The notes: generated by a model from the letters alone, not told the origin. 22,048 bases of DNA from Anaerolineaceae bacterium UBA700 (GCA_002298885.1 DBMK01000115.1:1-22048), one strand, 5' to 3'. Positions 6,883-15,317 are shown, numbered from the stretch's first letter. Made by a program: numbers and translations.

Positions 6883-8397
6883 CTACTTTTTAAGTTCCGC
6901 CAGCACGCGGCGGACGATCTCTTCGATTTGCCCGTCTGCTGCGCCGGCAACGCCGGCAGCACCTGCCGCTACCGAAGGCGCACCTTGCACGCCTAGCTGC
7001 GCCGGGTCATCGGTCGAGCCGGGAGCAAACGCGGCTTCGGGTGGCGGGGTGAGCTCGTAGGCCAGGCGTTTTACATTATACATGTGTTGCACGGTAATAT
7101 TATCCCCGGTGATCGCCCCGCCAATGCCGCCGGAGCCGAGAGTCATGGACGGCACAACCCCGGTGGTGAAGCCAACCGCGCCCAGCGTGCCAAATGTGTT
7201 GACCAGGATGCGGAAGACCGGCTTTTCCAGGCCGAACTGCATGATCACTTTTTCGTCCTGGGCGTGGATGACCAATGAATGGCCGCGCCCGCCGAAGTTG
7301 ATCAGCTCGATGCAGCGCTCGCAGCCGGCCTCCCAGTCGTCTTCCTCGTACCAGGCCAGGACGGTGGTCAGCTTCTCGCCGGACAGGCTTTCTTCCGGCC
7401 CCACACTCTTGACCTTGGCCACAAGGACGCGGGCTGTTGCAGGTACACTGATACCACAGGCTTGCGCCAGTTGCTGCGGGCTTTTGCCGACCATCTTTGG
7501 ATTGATCAAGTGGCCGGATGGGAAAAGCAGGCCGCGCAAGGCTTGCGCTTGAGCCTCATTGACGAAATAGGCGCCTTCGGCCTTCATCAACTCCTCGAGC
7601 TGGGCAGCCACCGGGCGGTCGACCACCACGGCCTGTTCAGTGGCGCAGATGACTGAATGATCGAAGGCTTTGGATGCCACGATGTACTTCGCCGAGCGGG
7701 CCAGGTCCGCCGAGCGGTCGACGTAGACCGGCACGTTGCCCGGCCCCACGCCGTAAGCAGGCTTGCCGACCGAATGGGCGGCGCGCACCATATCCGACCC
7801 GCCGGTTGCCAGGATGAGCGCCACGTATTTGTGGCGCATCAGCTCCTGGGTGCCGGGCAGGCTGACTCGTGTCATGCAGGATACCAGGCCCTTGGGCATA
7901 CCGGCGCGCTCGCCGGCCTCGGCCATCAGGCGGGCGGTTTCGGCAGAGCATTTGGCTGCCGCCGGGTGCGGCGCCACGACGATGGCATTGCGTGCCTTGA
8001 CCGCGATCAATATTTTGAACATGGTGGTCGAGGTTGGGTTGGTGCTGGGTGTCAGCGCCGCCACCACACCCATTGGCCAGGCAATATCGTAGATCTTCTT
8101 TTTAGCGTCGTGGCGGATCACGCCGACGGTTGGCAGGTCCTTGATCGCATCCCACAGCATCTTGGAGGACAGCAGATTCTTGAGCGTCTTGTGCTCCGGC
8201 ACGCCGTAGCCGGTTTCTTCAACGGCCAGGCGTCCCAGGCGCTCGGAAGCCAGCGCCGCCGCTTCGGCCATGGCCGCGCAGATGCGGTCCACCTCGGCCT
8301 GCGAGGCATGCAGAAACTGGCGTTGAGCCTCGCGCGCCGCCACCGCCAGGGTGCGCGCTTCCTGGATTGAGAGGAGATCGTTATCAATTTCTGGCAT
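6883..8397 (-). CDS. eutE: CoA-acylating acetaldehyde dehydrogenase with C-terminal encapsulation peptide
   Basis: EutE oxidises acetaldehyde to acetyl-CoA with NAD+. The catalytic cysteine is Cys251 in HSVICATEQ, the ICASEQ-like form seen in AdhE and, from memory, Firmicutes EutE, rather than the enterobacterial CIAEK form. The NAD-binding region includes TPSTNPTS (116-123) and ILATGGSDMVRAAH (195-208); a PAYGVGPGNVPVYV stretch follows. The catalytic core ends near 450. A Gly/Ala/Pro linker follows, then the terminal helix GQIEEIVRRVLAELKK (about 489-504), a clear encapsulation peptide. AGGAG lies six bases before the ATG. It would accept acetaldehyde from both EutBC and DeoC. Confidence 0.95.
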   Translation of the reverse strand: MPEIDNDLLSIQEARTLAVAAREAQRQFLHASQAEVDRICAAMAEAAALASERLGRLAVEETGYGVPEHKTLKNLLSSKMLWDAIKDLPTVGVIRHDAKKKIYDIAWPMGVVAALTPSTNPTSTTMFKILIAVKARNAIVVAPHPAAAKCSAETARLMAEAGERAGMPKGLVSCMTRVSLPGTQELMRHKYVALILATGGSDMVRAAHSVGKPAYGVGPGNVPVYVDRSADLARSAKYIVASKAFDHSVICATEQAVVVDRPVAAQLEELMKAEGAYFVNEAQAQALRGLLFPSGHLINPKMVGKSPQQLAQACGISVPATARVLVAKVKSVGPEESLSGEKLTTVLAWYEEDDWEAGCERCIELINFGGRGHSLVIHAQDEKVIMQFGLEKPVFRILVNTFGTLGAVGFTTGVVPSMTLGSGGIGGAITGDNITVQHMYNVKRLAYELTPPPEAAFAPGSTDDPAQLGVQGAPSVAAGAAGVAGAADGQIEEIVRRVLAELKK

Positions 8398-8405
8398 AGG
8401 CTCTC

Positions 8406-9062
8406 CTAATAACGGATTGGGTCACGCGCAATTTCGAGCACCATCTCGCGGAATGCTATTGTAGCAGCTTTGCAGGCGGGCTGGTCCCCGGTGAGCATCA
8501 CACCCATGTAGTTGGTCTCGGACGGCGGCATGGTCAGCGAGGCGATAGTGACTGCCGCGGCTTTGAGGGCTGCATCCAGCGCTACTAGGCCTTCCATGGG
8601 CGGGGCAATCAGGTAGGCAATCGGGGAGCCGACGGGGATATTGCACACCTTCGAAAGGTACGTGCCTGTACGGCTGATCAGGTGCGGGAAGAAGGCAATC
8701 GAGGCATCTTCGTTGGCAGAATACCAGATGGCCTCGTTCTTCATGTAGTTGAGAGCCGCGTTCAGCCCCGCCCGCACCTCTGCCGGGTTTGGCCCGGCCA
8801 GGATGGCCATGATCTCGCCGGACAGCAAACCGGAGGAATGCTTGGCCCCGGCATAGAACGAGTGGGCGTACACCACCTCGACGTCGGCCATTTTAGTGGC
8901 CTCGTCGATTGAGACGTAGGTGGCATCGTCGTTATCGGCGGTGATCAGGCCAATCGAATGTTGTTCCGGCCGGAGCTTCAACTGCTCGGCAAAATTAGGA
9001 TCCACGTTCGGGATCAACCGGACTGAAAGTGGTGTTGCATAAATTGGATCTAGAACGCCCAT
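8406..9062 (-). CDS. eutL: EutL tandem-domain BMC-T shell protein
   Basis: EutL forms trimers with two circularly permuted BMC domains per chain and pores thought to gate ethanolamine entry. The sequence begins MGVLDPIYATPLSVRLIPNV, a typical EutL start. Other family stretches are GEIMAILAGPNPAEVRAGL, GSPIAYLIAPPMEGLVALDA and TNYMGVMLTGDQPACKAA near the end. I place the start at the ATG at 9062, because GAGGAG lies about six bases upstream. A longer frame starting with TTG at 9080 would translate the ribosome binding site itself. The protein is then 218 residues, normal for EutL. It sits between eutC and eutE. Confidence 0.92.
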   Translation of the reverse strand: MGVLDPIYATPLSVRLIPNVDPNFAEQLKLRPEQHSIGLITADNDDATYVSIDEATKMADVEVVYAHSFYAGAKHSSGLLSGEIMAILAGPNPAEVRAGLNAALNYMKNEAIWYSANEDASIAFFPHLISRTGTYLSKVCNIPVGSPIAYLIAPPMEGLVALDAALKAAAVTIASLTMPPSETNYMGVMLTGDQPACKAATIAFREMVLEIARDPIRY

Positions 9063-9119
9063 GTGCATCTCCTCTGCCAATTTTCGTTTCTTTTGCCGCT
9101 GGTCAGGACGCCAGGCGCA

Positions 9120-10109
9120 TTACTTGGTTGCCAGCTTTAGTTTAACCCCGGAAGCCTGGTGCTGGCGCATTTTCTGCGCAATCCGGATCACGTAAGCGCC
9201 GGCTTCGAGCGGGTTGGTGCCGCCATTCTCGAAGATGTTGCACACCACGTCGCGTTCGGCGTCGGTGTCGCCGTATTTGGGTTTGTAGCCCATGTAGGCG
9301 CTCATGCTCTCAGCGCGTCCCAATCCGGGGCGCTCTCCGATCAGCAGGATCACCACGTCCGGCTTGATCGCCTCGCCGACGTCGTTCATCACGCCCACCC
9401 GGCAGTACTTGATGTGGAACGGGGTGCCCAATGAAAGGCCTGCAGCCTGGGCGCCCTGTTTGAGCACCGGGAAGATCTGTCGCAGGTTGGCTTCGATTGC
9501 GGCCGCGCTCAGCCCGTCACCGACCACGATCTGGATATTGGGACTCTTGACGCATTTCTCGGCGATGGTGCGCTTGGCGTCATCATTAAGCAGGCGGCCC
9601 AGGTCCGGGCGCAGCAAGTATTCTTCTTTGCCGCCGGTAATTTTGGTCTGCACGGTAAACAATCCGAACTCGTCCAGCAGCTTCTGGTCGATGTCGCGGT
9701 AGAGGGCGTCCTGGGTCACCGCATGGTCGCCCTGGAAAAGCAGCAGCGAGGCTGTGGTGTTGCGCGGGCCGGCGCGCCCCACGCCAATTCGGGCTGAGGT
9801 CGAGGCGATCAATTGTTTGATCGCCTGGGGATCCTTAGGGTCCTTCACCCGCGCCTTGTAGCGCCACTCGGGGAGGGTCGGATCGGGCAGGTCGATTGAA
9901 ACATTAGAAGAATCGGCGGAGGCTGCCGGTTTTGCGGCAGGCGCCGGTGTTTGAGCCGGCGGCGGGGCAGGTGGCGGGGCGGCCGCGGCCTGAGGCGCCG
10001 GCGCGGCGCTCGCACTGTCAGCGGGCTGTTGCGGGGCAGAGACGGCGCCGGCCGCCGCCAACTGGCGGACTACGGCTTCGACAATTTGGGCAATTCTGGC
10101 ATCATCCAT
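9120..10109 (-). CDS. eutC: Ethanolamine ammonia-lyase small subunit with N-terminal targeting helix
   Basis: EutC is the small subunit of adenosylcobalamin-dependent ethanolamine ammonia-lyase, which gives acetaldehyde and ammonia. The core, from about residue 80, shows RIGVGRAGPR, EYLLRPDLGR, IQIVVGDGLSAAAIEANL and LIGERPGLGRAESMSAYMGY. Ahead of it is an amphipathic helix, MDDARIAQIVEAVVRQL, like the RpiB tag, then a roughly 50-residue Ala/Pro linker. Two starts are possible: an ATG at 10127 overlapping the eutB stop (ATGA), or the ATG at 10109 used here, which has GGAG eight bases upstream and begins exactly at the helix. Either way it is coupled to eutB. Confidence 0.93.
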   Translation of the reverse strand: MDDARIAQIVEAVVRQLAAAGAVSAPQQPADSASAAPAPQAAAAPPPAPPPAQTPAPAAKPAASADSSNVSIDLPDPTLPEWRYKARVKDPKDPQAIKQLIASTSARIGVGRAGPRNTTASLLLFQGDHAVTQDALYRDIDQKLLDEFGLFTVQTKITGGKEEYLLRPDLGRLLNDDAKRTIAEKCVKSPNIQIVVGDGLSAAAIEANLRQIFPVLKQGAQAAGLSLGTPFHIKYCRVGVMNDVGEAIKPDVVILLIGERPGLGRAESMSAYMGYKPKYGDTDAERDVVCNIFENGGTNPLEAGAYVIRIAQKMRQHQASGVKLKLATK

Positions 10110-10123
10110 CGGTCCGTCTCCAG

Positions 10124-11491
10124 TCATCGCTTGAGGAAGAAGGTTGGGTCGCCCGCTTTGGCGGTGAGCACGCCGTCTTTCATCAGGCCGAGGTCAACCA
10201 TCCATTTTTCAAATTCGGCCGCCGGGCGCGCCTTGAACAACTGGCGCAAGGTGGGCGCATCGTGGTAGGACGTGCACTGGTACGAGAGCATCGAGTCGTC
10301 GCCCATCGGTACGCCCATGAAATAATTGCAGCCCGAAGCGGTGAGCATGACCGCCAGGTTTTCGATAGCATTCTGGTCGGCCCGGGCATGGTTGGTATAA
10401 CAGGCATCAACACCCATCGGAATACCGGTCAGCTTGCCCATAAAGTGGTCCTCCAGGCCGGCGCGCTGGATCTGGCGGGCGTCGTAGAGGTATTCCGGGC
10501 CGATGAAGCCCACCACCGTGTTGACCTGGAAGGGATGGTAGCGCTTGGCCAGGCCGTAATTGCGGGCTTCAAGCGTTAGCTGGTCCCAGCCGTTGTGAGC
10601 GTCCGCCGAGAGCGCCGAGCCCTGGCCGGTCTCGAAATACATGAAGTTTGGGCCAGTAGGGAAGCAATATTTTTTGGCCATGGCGTAGGCTTCGTCCAGC
10701 ATGCCCACCGAAATTCCAAACGAGTCGTTGCCTTTCTGCGACCCAGAGAGAGACTGGAACACCAGCCCCACCGGAGATCCGGCTTGCATGCACTTCATTT
10801 GGGTTGTCACGTGAGCCAGCACGCAGTTCTGGGTGGGAATATTCCAGGTCTGGATGATCTCATAGGTCATGTCCAGCAGGCGCGACACCGAGGAAAACGA
10901 GTCGTCGACCGGGTTGATCCCGATGACCGAATCTCCCGAGCCGTAGGACAGGCCTTCGTAAATCTCAGCCCGGATGCCCTCCGGCGAATCGGTGGGGTGG
11001 TTGGGCTGCAGGCGGCTGGAGAGGGTGCCGGGGGCGCCGATGGTGTTGTTGCAATGCGCCGCCACCCGGATCTTGCTGGCCGCGTACATCAGGTCGAGGT
11101 TCGACATGAGCTTGGTCACCCCGGAGATCATTTCGGCTGTCAGCCCGGAAGAAATGCGCCGGATCATCTCCGTCGAAGTCGTATCGGCAAGGATCCACTC
11201 GCGGAACTCGCCCACCGTCCAACCCTTGATCTCATTGTAAATGGTCTCGTTTACCGCGTCTTGAATCACCCGCGTGACTTCGTCCTGGTCGTAGGGCACT
11301 GCCGGGGTCTCGCGCAGCACGCTGAGCGGCAGCTCGGCCAGCACCAAACGAGCGCCAATCCGCTCGGCCACGCTGTCGGCGGCAACACCAGCTAGGTGGT
11401 CGCCAGATTTTTCCTCGTTGGCCTTACCCATCAGGATGCGGATGTCCGGAAACTCGTACGTCTTTCCATGCAGTTTCGTGCGTAGGAGCAT
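10124..11491 (-). CDS. eutB: Ethanolamine ammonia-lyase large subunit
   Basis: EutB is the large, active-site subunit of ethanolamine ammonia-lyase and has the TIM-barrel fold. At 455 residues it is full length. Family signatures are dense: CNNTIGAPGTLSSRLQPNHP, YEGLSYGSGDSVIGINPVDD, CVLAHVTTQMKCMQAGSP, GLVFQSLSGSQKGNDSFGIS, FIGPEYLYDARQIQRAGLED and MGVDACYTNHARADQN. The last is close to the substrate-site region. AGGAG lies about nine bases before the ATG. No targeting tag is visible, so entry into the compartment would depend on the tagged EutC partner. It follows eutA by 18 bases. Confidence 0.97.
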   Translation of the reverse strand: MLLRTKLHGKTYEFPDIRILMGKANEEKSGDHLAGVAADSVAERIGARLVLAELPLSVLRETPAVPYDQDEVTRVIQDAVNETIYNEIKGWTVGEFREWILADTTSTEMIRRISSGLTAEMISGVTKLMSNLDLMYAASKIRVAAHCNNTIGAPGTLSSRLQPNHPTDSPEGIRAEIYEGLSYGSGDSVIGINPVDDSFSSVSRLLDMTYEIIQTWNIPTQNCVLAHVTTQMKCMQAGSPVGLVFQSLSGSQKGNDSFGISVGMLDEAYAMAKKYCFPTGPNFMYFETGQGSALSADAHNGWDQLTLEARNYGLAKRYHPFQVNTVVGFIGPEYLYDARQIQRAGLEDHFMGKLTGIPMGVDACYTNHARADQNAIENLAVMLTASGCNYFMGVPMGDDSMLSYQCTSYHDAPTLRQLFKARPAAEFEKWMVDLGLMKDGVLTAKAGDPTFFLKR

Positions 11492-11509
11492 GATTTCAAT
11501 CTCCTGGGA

Positions 11510-12949
11510 TCAATGGTAAAAGACCAATGTCTTTACGCTCAACGGCACCACCCGCCCATCCATCAGCGGGGCGCCGACGTCGATATAATCACCTTCCATC
11601 AAGCCCACCTGGTCGATCACCAGCAGCGGGCGGTTAGGCTTCATCCCTTTGACGGTCTGCCCTAATGCCTGGGCGTAATCGCGCTCGATGATCACGATCA
11701 AGGGCTTATCCGGCGCCAGGGAGTGCGAAAAATCGCTCAAGCCAGTAGAAATCTGCAGCAGGGTGGGATAATCCAGGGCGCGGTTCAAATCGAGGGCCAC
11801 GGCAAAATTGTCGCTGGCTGTGTCAACATCCCAGCGGGCGACCGCATCGCTGATGGCCTGGCTCACCCGCTCCGGGGCAACGTCGGTATCCAGCGATGGG
11901 CGGATCACCGGGACATTGCGCAGCGGTAAAATTTCGAGCTCCGCCCAGATCGTCGAGCCGGAGAGGGTCACGGTCTGGGTGCTGGCACCGAGAACGGTAG
12001 CACGCAGCGTCTCGGCCGGCGGGCGGATTTCGTAGGCCTGGAAGGCCGGGTGCAGGCGAATCGATTCGGCCAACAGCGGGCCCACGTCGTCGTGAAGGGT
12101 CACGTCGGCGACGGTGGTCAGGGTTAATGGGCTGTAGTAATAATAGCCGATGCCGCCCGAAAACATGAGCACCGTGCCCTTGCCCGAGACCGGCGCCGGC
12201 GGTGTGAGATAAAGCTTTTGCGCTAGCGGCGACGCCGTGCCCTCCACCAGCTCGACGGTCATATCGGCCATGCGGTCGGTGAAGCGGCGCAGATCGGCCA
12301 GCGAGGGGCTGTCACCCACCTCCAGGCGCAGGCCGATATCGGCCAGGATGTGGCGCGCCGGGCCGGCTACGTTGCGCACCTTGCCCGTGGCGTGCTCCAC
12401 TTCCAGGATACGCCCGCCGTAATTCATCGCCGCTGCAGCCAGCAGGCTGCCGCTGCGGAAGGTGACGCTGTTGGCGCTACCGCCGCCGATGTCGACGTTG
12501 GTGACGGTTGTGAAATGGGATTGGGAATACTGGGCCGCCCCGGCGCCGCGCCCGGAAATCAGGCTCTCCACGTGCGGCCCGGCGACGCTGACCACAAACT
12601 CGCCCGCCAGACCCGAAAGAGCGCGCAGAATCTGGTCGGCGTTCTTCTTCTTTGCCGTTTCGCCGGTGATGATCACCGCCCCGGTCTCGACTTGAGCTGG
12701 ATCCACTCCGGCGGCTTTGTACTCGCGGCGCACAATTTCGTTTAATTTCGCCGCGTCCACTGTTTCGGGGTCCGCCAATGGCGTAAAGACGATCGGACTC
12801 TGGTAAAGCACGGCCCGGTCGGTTATCGACAGGCGCGGGATTTGTCCGGGCCGGGCCACGTCCTCAAGGTTCAGGCGCGAGAAAATGATCTGCGTCGTCG
12901 TGGTGCCAACGTCAATGCCTACCGAGAGCAAAGTTCGCGGGCCGGCCAT
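11510..12949 (-). CDS. eutA: EutA, reactivating factor of ethanolamine ammonia-lyase
   Basis: EutA uses ATP to release damaged cobalamin from inactivated ethanolamine ammonia-lyase so that fresh adenosylcobalamin can bind. The 479-residue protein has the actin-like phosphate motifs SVGIDVGTTTTQIIFSRL (9-26) and VDIGGGSANSVTF (about 152-164). It closes with IVIIERDYAQALGQTVKGM and VIDQVGLMEGDYIDVGAPL. It is the first gene of the minus operon, about 177 bases from the predicted transcription start, and its own ribosome binding site is weak. EutT later in the same operon supplies the replacement cofactor. Confidence 0.94.
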   Translation of the reverse strand: MAGPRTLLSVGIDVGTTTTQIIFSRLNLEDVARPGQIPRLSITDRAVLYQSPIVFTPLADPETVDAAKLNEIVRREYKAAGVDPAQVETGAVIITGETAKKKNADQILRALSGLAGEFVVSVAGPHVESLISGRGAGAAQYSQSHFTTVTNVDIGGGSANSVTFRSGSLLAAAAMNYGGRILEVEHATGKVRNVAGPARHILADIGLRLEVGDSPSLADLRRFTDRMADMTVELVEGTASPLAQKLYLTPPAPVSGKGTVLMFSGGIGYYYYSPLTLTTVADVTLHDDVGPLLAESIRLHPAFQAYEIRPPAETLRATVLGASTQTVTLSGSTIWAELEILPLRNVPVIRPSLDTDVAPERVSQAISDAVARWDVDTASDNFAVALDLNRALDYPTLLQISTGLSDFSHSLAPDKPLIVIIERDYAQALGQTVKGMKPNRPLLVIDQVGLMEGDYIDVGAPLMDGRVVPLSVKTLVFYH

Positions 12950-13232
12950 TTAGCTGTTCCCGAAGGTCACTTTCCCGCTCTCTTCAAGCGAATTGGAACT
13001 GCCCGTCCGGGTGCTGATGCTTGCTTGTTGAAATGGTGGAGCTGATAACCAGGCCATCCAGTTTTCCTCAGCGGGCTGTAAATGTTAATAATTTGGATAC
13101 ACCAGGAGCAATTTCGCTCGAGTTGCAACCCTATTATAGCAATGAACTGCGGAAATTGTACACAAGCCGGCCAACCGTGCAGAATAAGGCTGCATGGTAA
13201 GCCAAGAGGGATCACTCTCTGGCAAGTTTTTA
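12950..13232 (-). other. Leader and promoter region of the eut operon, no convincing gene
   Basis: Together with the hairpin to 13269, this stretch fills the 339-base gap between eutA and the permease gene. It holds the predicted eut promoter (about 13133-13162) and a leader of about 177 bases. Two overlapping short reading frames on opposite strands (within 12967-13270) lack ribosome binding sites and family signatures. I looked for adenosylcobalamin riboswitch signatures in the leader and did not see them. Confidence 0.5.
13133..13162 (-). promoter_or_regulatory. Predicted extended -10 promoter of the eut operon
   Basis: On the minus strand TATAAT (13138 to 13133) is a perfect -10 box, preceded by TGC, giving the extended form TGnTATAAT. 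TGTACA, 18 bases upstream (13162 to 13157), is a four-of-six match to the -35 box. Transcription would start near 13126 and run into eutA. It is the strongest promoter-like site on that strand ahead of the operon. Confidence 0.6.
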
Positions 13233-13269
13233 TATTTAGGGGTTTTGCCGCCGGCAAAACCCCTAAATA
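13233..13269. terminator. 17-bp perfect hairpin after the permease gene
   Basis: Arms 13233-13249 and 13253-13269 pair perfectly, with loop GCC. It starts about 20 bases past the permease stop on the minus strand and would separate the permease transcript from the eut promoter. Poly-T lies on the 5-prime side of the minus strand, not the 3-prime side, so it is not a textbook intrinsic terminator in that direction. Confidence 0.5.
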
Positions 13270-13288
13270 AAAAAAACCGATCCAAACC

Positions 13289-15235
13289 TTAATCTACCTG
13301 GTATGGCACCTCCACCACGACCACTCCCGGCTGGAGCAGAAGGCCAAGACGTAGCATGAAGGCCGTCTGGCTGTGTAAGTATCCGTTCCACCAATGCCTG
13401 GGGATAAATTGAGGCACGACAACGGTGATGATCTCATCCGGTTGGCGCAGTTTGCTCAGCGTCTTGATATAGTCCATCATGGGCTCGATCAGCAGGCGGT
13501 ACGGCGAGTCCAGGACAACCAGGCGCACACCCTCGCCCCAAACACTCCACTTATTCTGGAGGGAAAGCGCCTCTTCAGGATCCAGGCAGACGTAAATCGC
13601 GGTCACGTCGTACGACAGGGATTTGGCGTAGCGTAGACCTTCCAGAGAGCCGGCGTGCACGCCGCCGATGGGGACGATGACCCGGTGGCGCTGGACGGGC
13701 GGCCTGGGCCGGTAGTGCGACAGCGAAAGCTGCCCTGCCAGCTTGCGGTAATGGCGCTGGATGGCCGTGAACCAGAGCACCAGGAGTGGGATCAGGAGGA
13801 CGATGATCCAGGCGCCGTCGTTAAACTTGGTGATACCGAAGACGATCGTCACGACAGCAGTCAGAACGGCCCCGATCCCATTCGTAGCCATTTTTAAAAT
13901 CCAGTTGCGGTCGTGCCGGATCACCGAGCTCGTCTCTTTCACCTCGGCGCCGGGAGCCAGGCGGCCCGATTTCCACCAGCGACGCGCCATGCCCAACTGC
14001 GAAAGGGTGAATGACACAAACACGCCGATGGCGTACAGAGGGATCAAGGCCGTGACACTGGCGTCGAAGACGATGATCAATACGGAGGCTATCAATCCGA
14101 GCAAGATGATGCCGCGTGAGAAAACCAGCCGGCTGCCGCGATAGGTGAGCTGGCGCGGCAGGAATCCATCTTTGGCCAGGTAGGCTCCCAGGCGCGGGAA
14201 TCCGGCAAACGCAGTGTTCACGGCCATGAACAGGATGATCGCCGTCAGGGCAATAGTTATCAGGTAAATCACGCCCTCGCCGCTGTAGACGGTGCGGGCA
14301 ATCTGCGATATGACCGTCTCCTGCTCCGAGGGGATGGCCTGGATCGCTCCGGCCAAATAGGAGATACCCAGGAACAGGACAGCCAGGATGGCCCCCATCC
14401 ACACCAGCACGATCCCGGCGTTACGGCTGCGCGGTTCCTTGAAGGCCGTGATCCCGTTGGCAATCGCCTCGATGCCGGTCATTGCCGACGTGCCACTGGA
14501 AAAGGCGTGCAGCAGCAGGAAAGGCGTTACCGCCACGAGCGTGGTGCCGATAGAGTTTAACATCGGCGGCGGATCGGCCACCATGCCCAGGTTTCCGGTG
14601 AACGAACGGAACAGGCCGACTGCCACGGTGATCAACATTGCGCCGAGGAATAAATAGGCCGGGATGGCAAAGGCCATCCCCGATTCGCGCACCCCGCGCA
14701 GGTTGACCACCATCACCAGCATCACGATGGCTATCGCAAGCTCCACCCGGTATTCGAAGAGACCGGGAAAAGCCGAGACGACCTGGGCCACTCCGGAAGA
14801 GACGGATACCGACACGGTCAGGATGTAATCGGTCAGCAGGGCGGCCCCGGCAATTTGAGCCGGCAGGTCGCCCAGGTTTTCACGGGCCACCACGTACGCT
14901 CCGCCGCCGGAAGGGTAAGCATGGACGGTCTGTTCGTATGATACGATGACGATTACCATCAATACCACGATGGCGATTGAAACCGGAAAGGCATATCCCA
15001 GTGCAGCCATGCCCGCAGCCGCCAGGATGACCAATATCTCCTGGGTCGCATAGGCCGTTGACGACAGCGCGTCGGCGGCAAAGACAGCCAGGCCAATCAG
15101 TTTACCAATCGTCTGGTGGGGCGAATCGGCTGTTGGCAGTGGGCGGCCGATCATAAAAGTTCGCAAGGAAGAACCCGGTTTCGATTTCACCGGGGGGTGA
15201 AATACGGGGGGGACTTCCGGTTCCGGCAAATCCAT
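13289..15235 (-). CDS. KimA/YdaO-like APC-superfamily potassium permease
   Basis: This 648-residue membrane protein has about twelve hydrophobic segments between 43 and 510, then a soluble domain of about 110 residues of universal-stress-like type (VIVPIGGVHAGSLEGL). It closely resembles Bacillus KimA, a high-affinity proton-coupled potassium importer. The residues reported to bind or relay K+ in KimA all appear at matching places: Asp55 and Tyr62 (DALSSTAY), Asp136, Thr140 and Ser144 (DYILTVSVS), Thr253 and Glu256 (TGIE), and Tyr401. AAGGA precedes the ATG. It has its own promoter and end hairpin, so it is probably not part of the eut operon. Amino-acid transport is a less likely alternative. 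Confidence 0.8.
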   Translation of the reverse strand: MDLPEPEVPPVFHPPVKSKPGSSLRTFMIGRPLPTADSPHQTIGKLIGLAVFAADALSSTAYATQEILVILAAAGMAALGYAFPVSIAIVVLMVIVIVSYEQTVHAYPSGGGAYVVARENLGDLPAQIAGAALLTDYILTVSVSVSSGVAQVVSAFPGLFEYRVELAIAIVMLVMVVNLRGVRESGMAFAIPAYLFLGAMLITVAVGLFRSFTGNLGMVADPPPMLNSIGTTLVAVTPFLLLHAFSSGTSAMTGIEAIANGITAFKEPRSRNAGIVLVWMGAILAVLFLGISYLAGAIQAIPSEQETVISQIARTVYSGEGVIYLITIALTAIILFMAVNTAFAGFPRLGAYLAKDGFLPRQLTYRGSRLVFSRGIILLGLIASVLIIVFDASVTALIPLYAIGVFVSFTLSQLGMARRWWKSGRLAPGAEVKETSSVIRHDRNWILKMATNGIGAVLTAVVTIVFGITKFNDGAWIIVLLIPLLVLWFTAIQRHYRKLAGQLSLSHYRPRPPVQRHRVIVPIGGVHAGSLEGLRYAKSLSYDVTAIYVCLDPEEALSLQNKWSVWGEGVRLVVLDSPYRLLIEPMMDYIKTLSKLRQPDEIITVVVPQFIPRHWWNGYLHSQTAFMLRLGLLLQPGVVVVEVPYQVD

Positions 15236-15274
15236 ACGCGATTCCTTCTTCTATTGGATAAAAATGTACAAATA

Positions 15275-15283
15275 AATATAGCA
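15275..15283 (-). promoter_or_regulatory. Predicted extended -10 element of the permease gene
   Basis: On the minus strand TGC-TATATT (15283 to 15275) gives an extended -10 element about 40 bases before the permease start; no good -35 box is visible. The whole gap (15236-15317) is too short for a c-di-AMP riboswitch of the kind that controls Bacillus kimA. Confidence 0.35.
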
Positions 15284-15317
15284 CAAAAATTGTTTTCTCG
15301 GATTTTAAATTAAGAAT

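Noticed and set aside
13065..13080. CTGAGGA on the minus strand, like the CUGANGA core of a hammerhead ribozyme
   Set aside because: No stem II and no partnered GAAA core follow at the right spacing; a seven-base match is expected by chance.
12950..13126. Possible adenosylcobalamin riboswitch in the eut leader
   Set aside because: The conserved cobalamin-box stretches and their helices are not visible, although the pathway would suit such control.
12967..13270. Short open frames of 62-96 codons on both strands between eutA and the permease gene
   Set aside because: They overlap each other, the predicted promoter and the hairpin, and have no family signature or ribosome binding site.
15236..15317. 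c-di-AMP (ydaO-type) riboswitch ahead of the KimA-like gene
   Set aside because: Only about 80 bases lie between the start codon and the neighbouring hairpin, too short for this riboswitch class, and no matching helices are seen.
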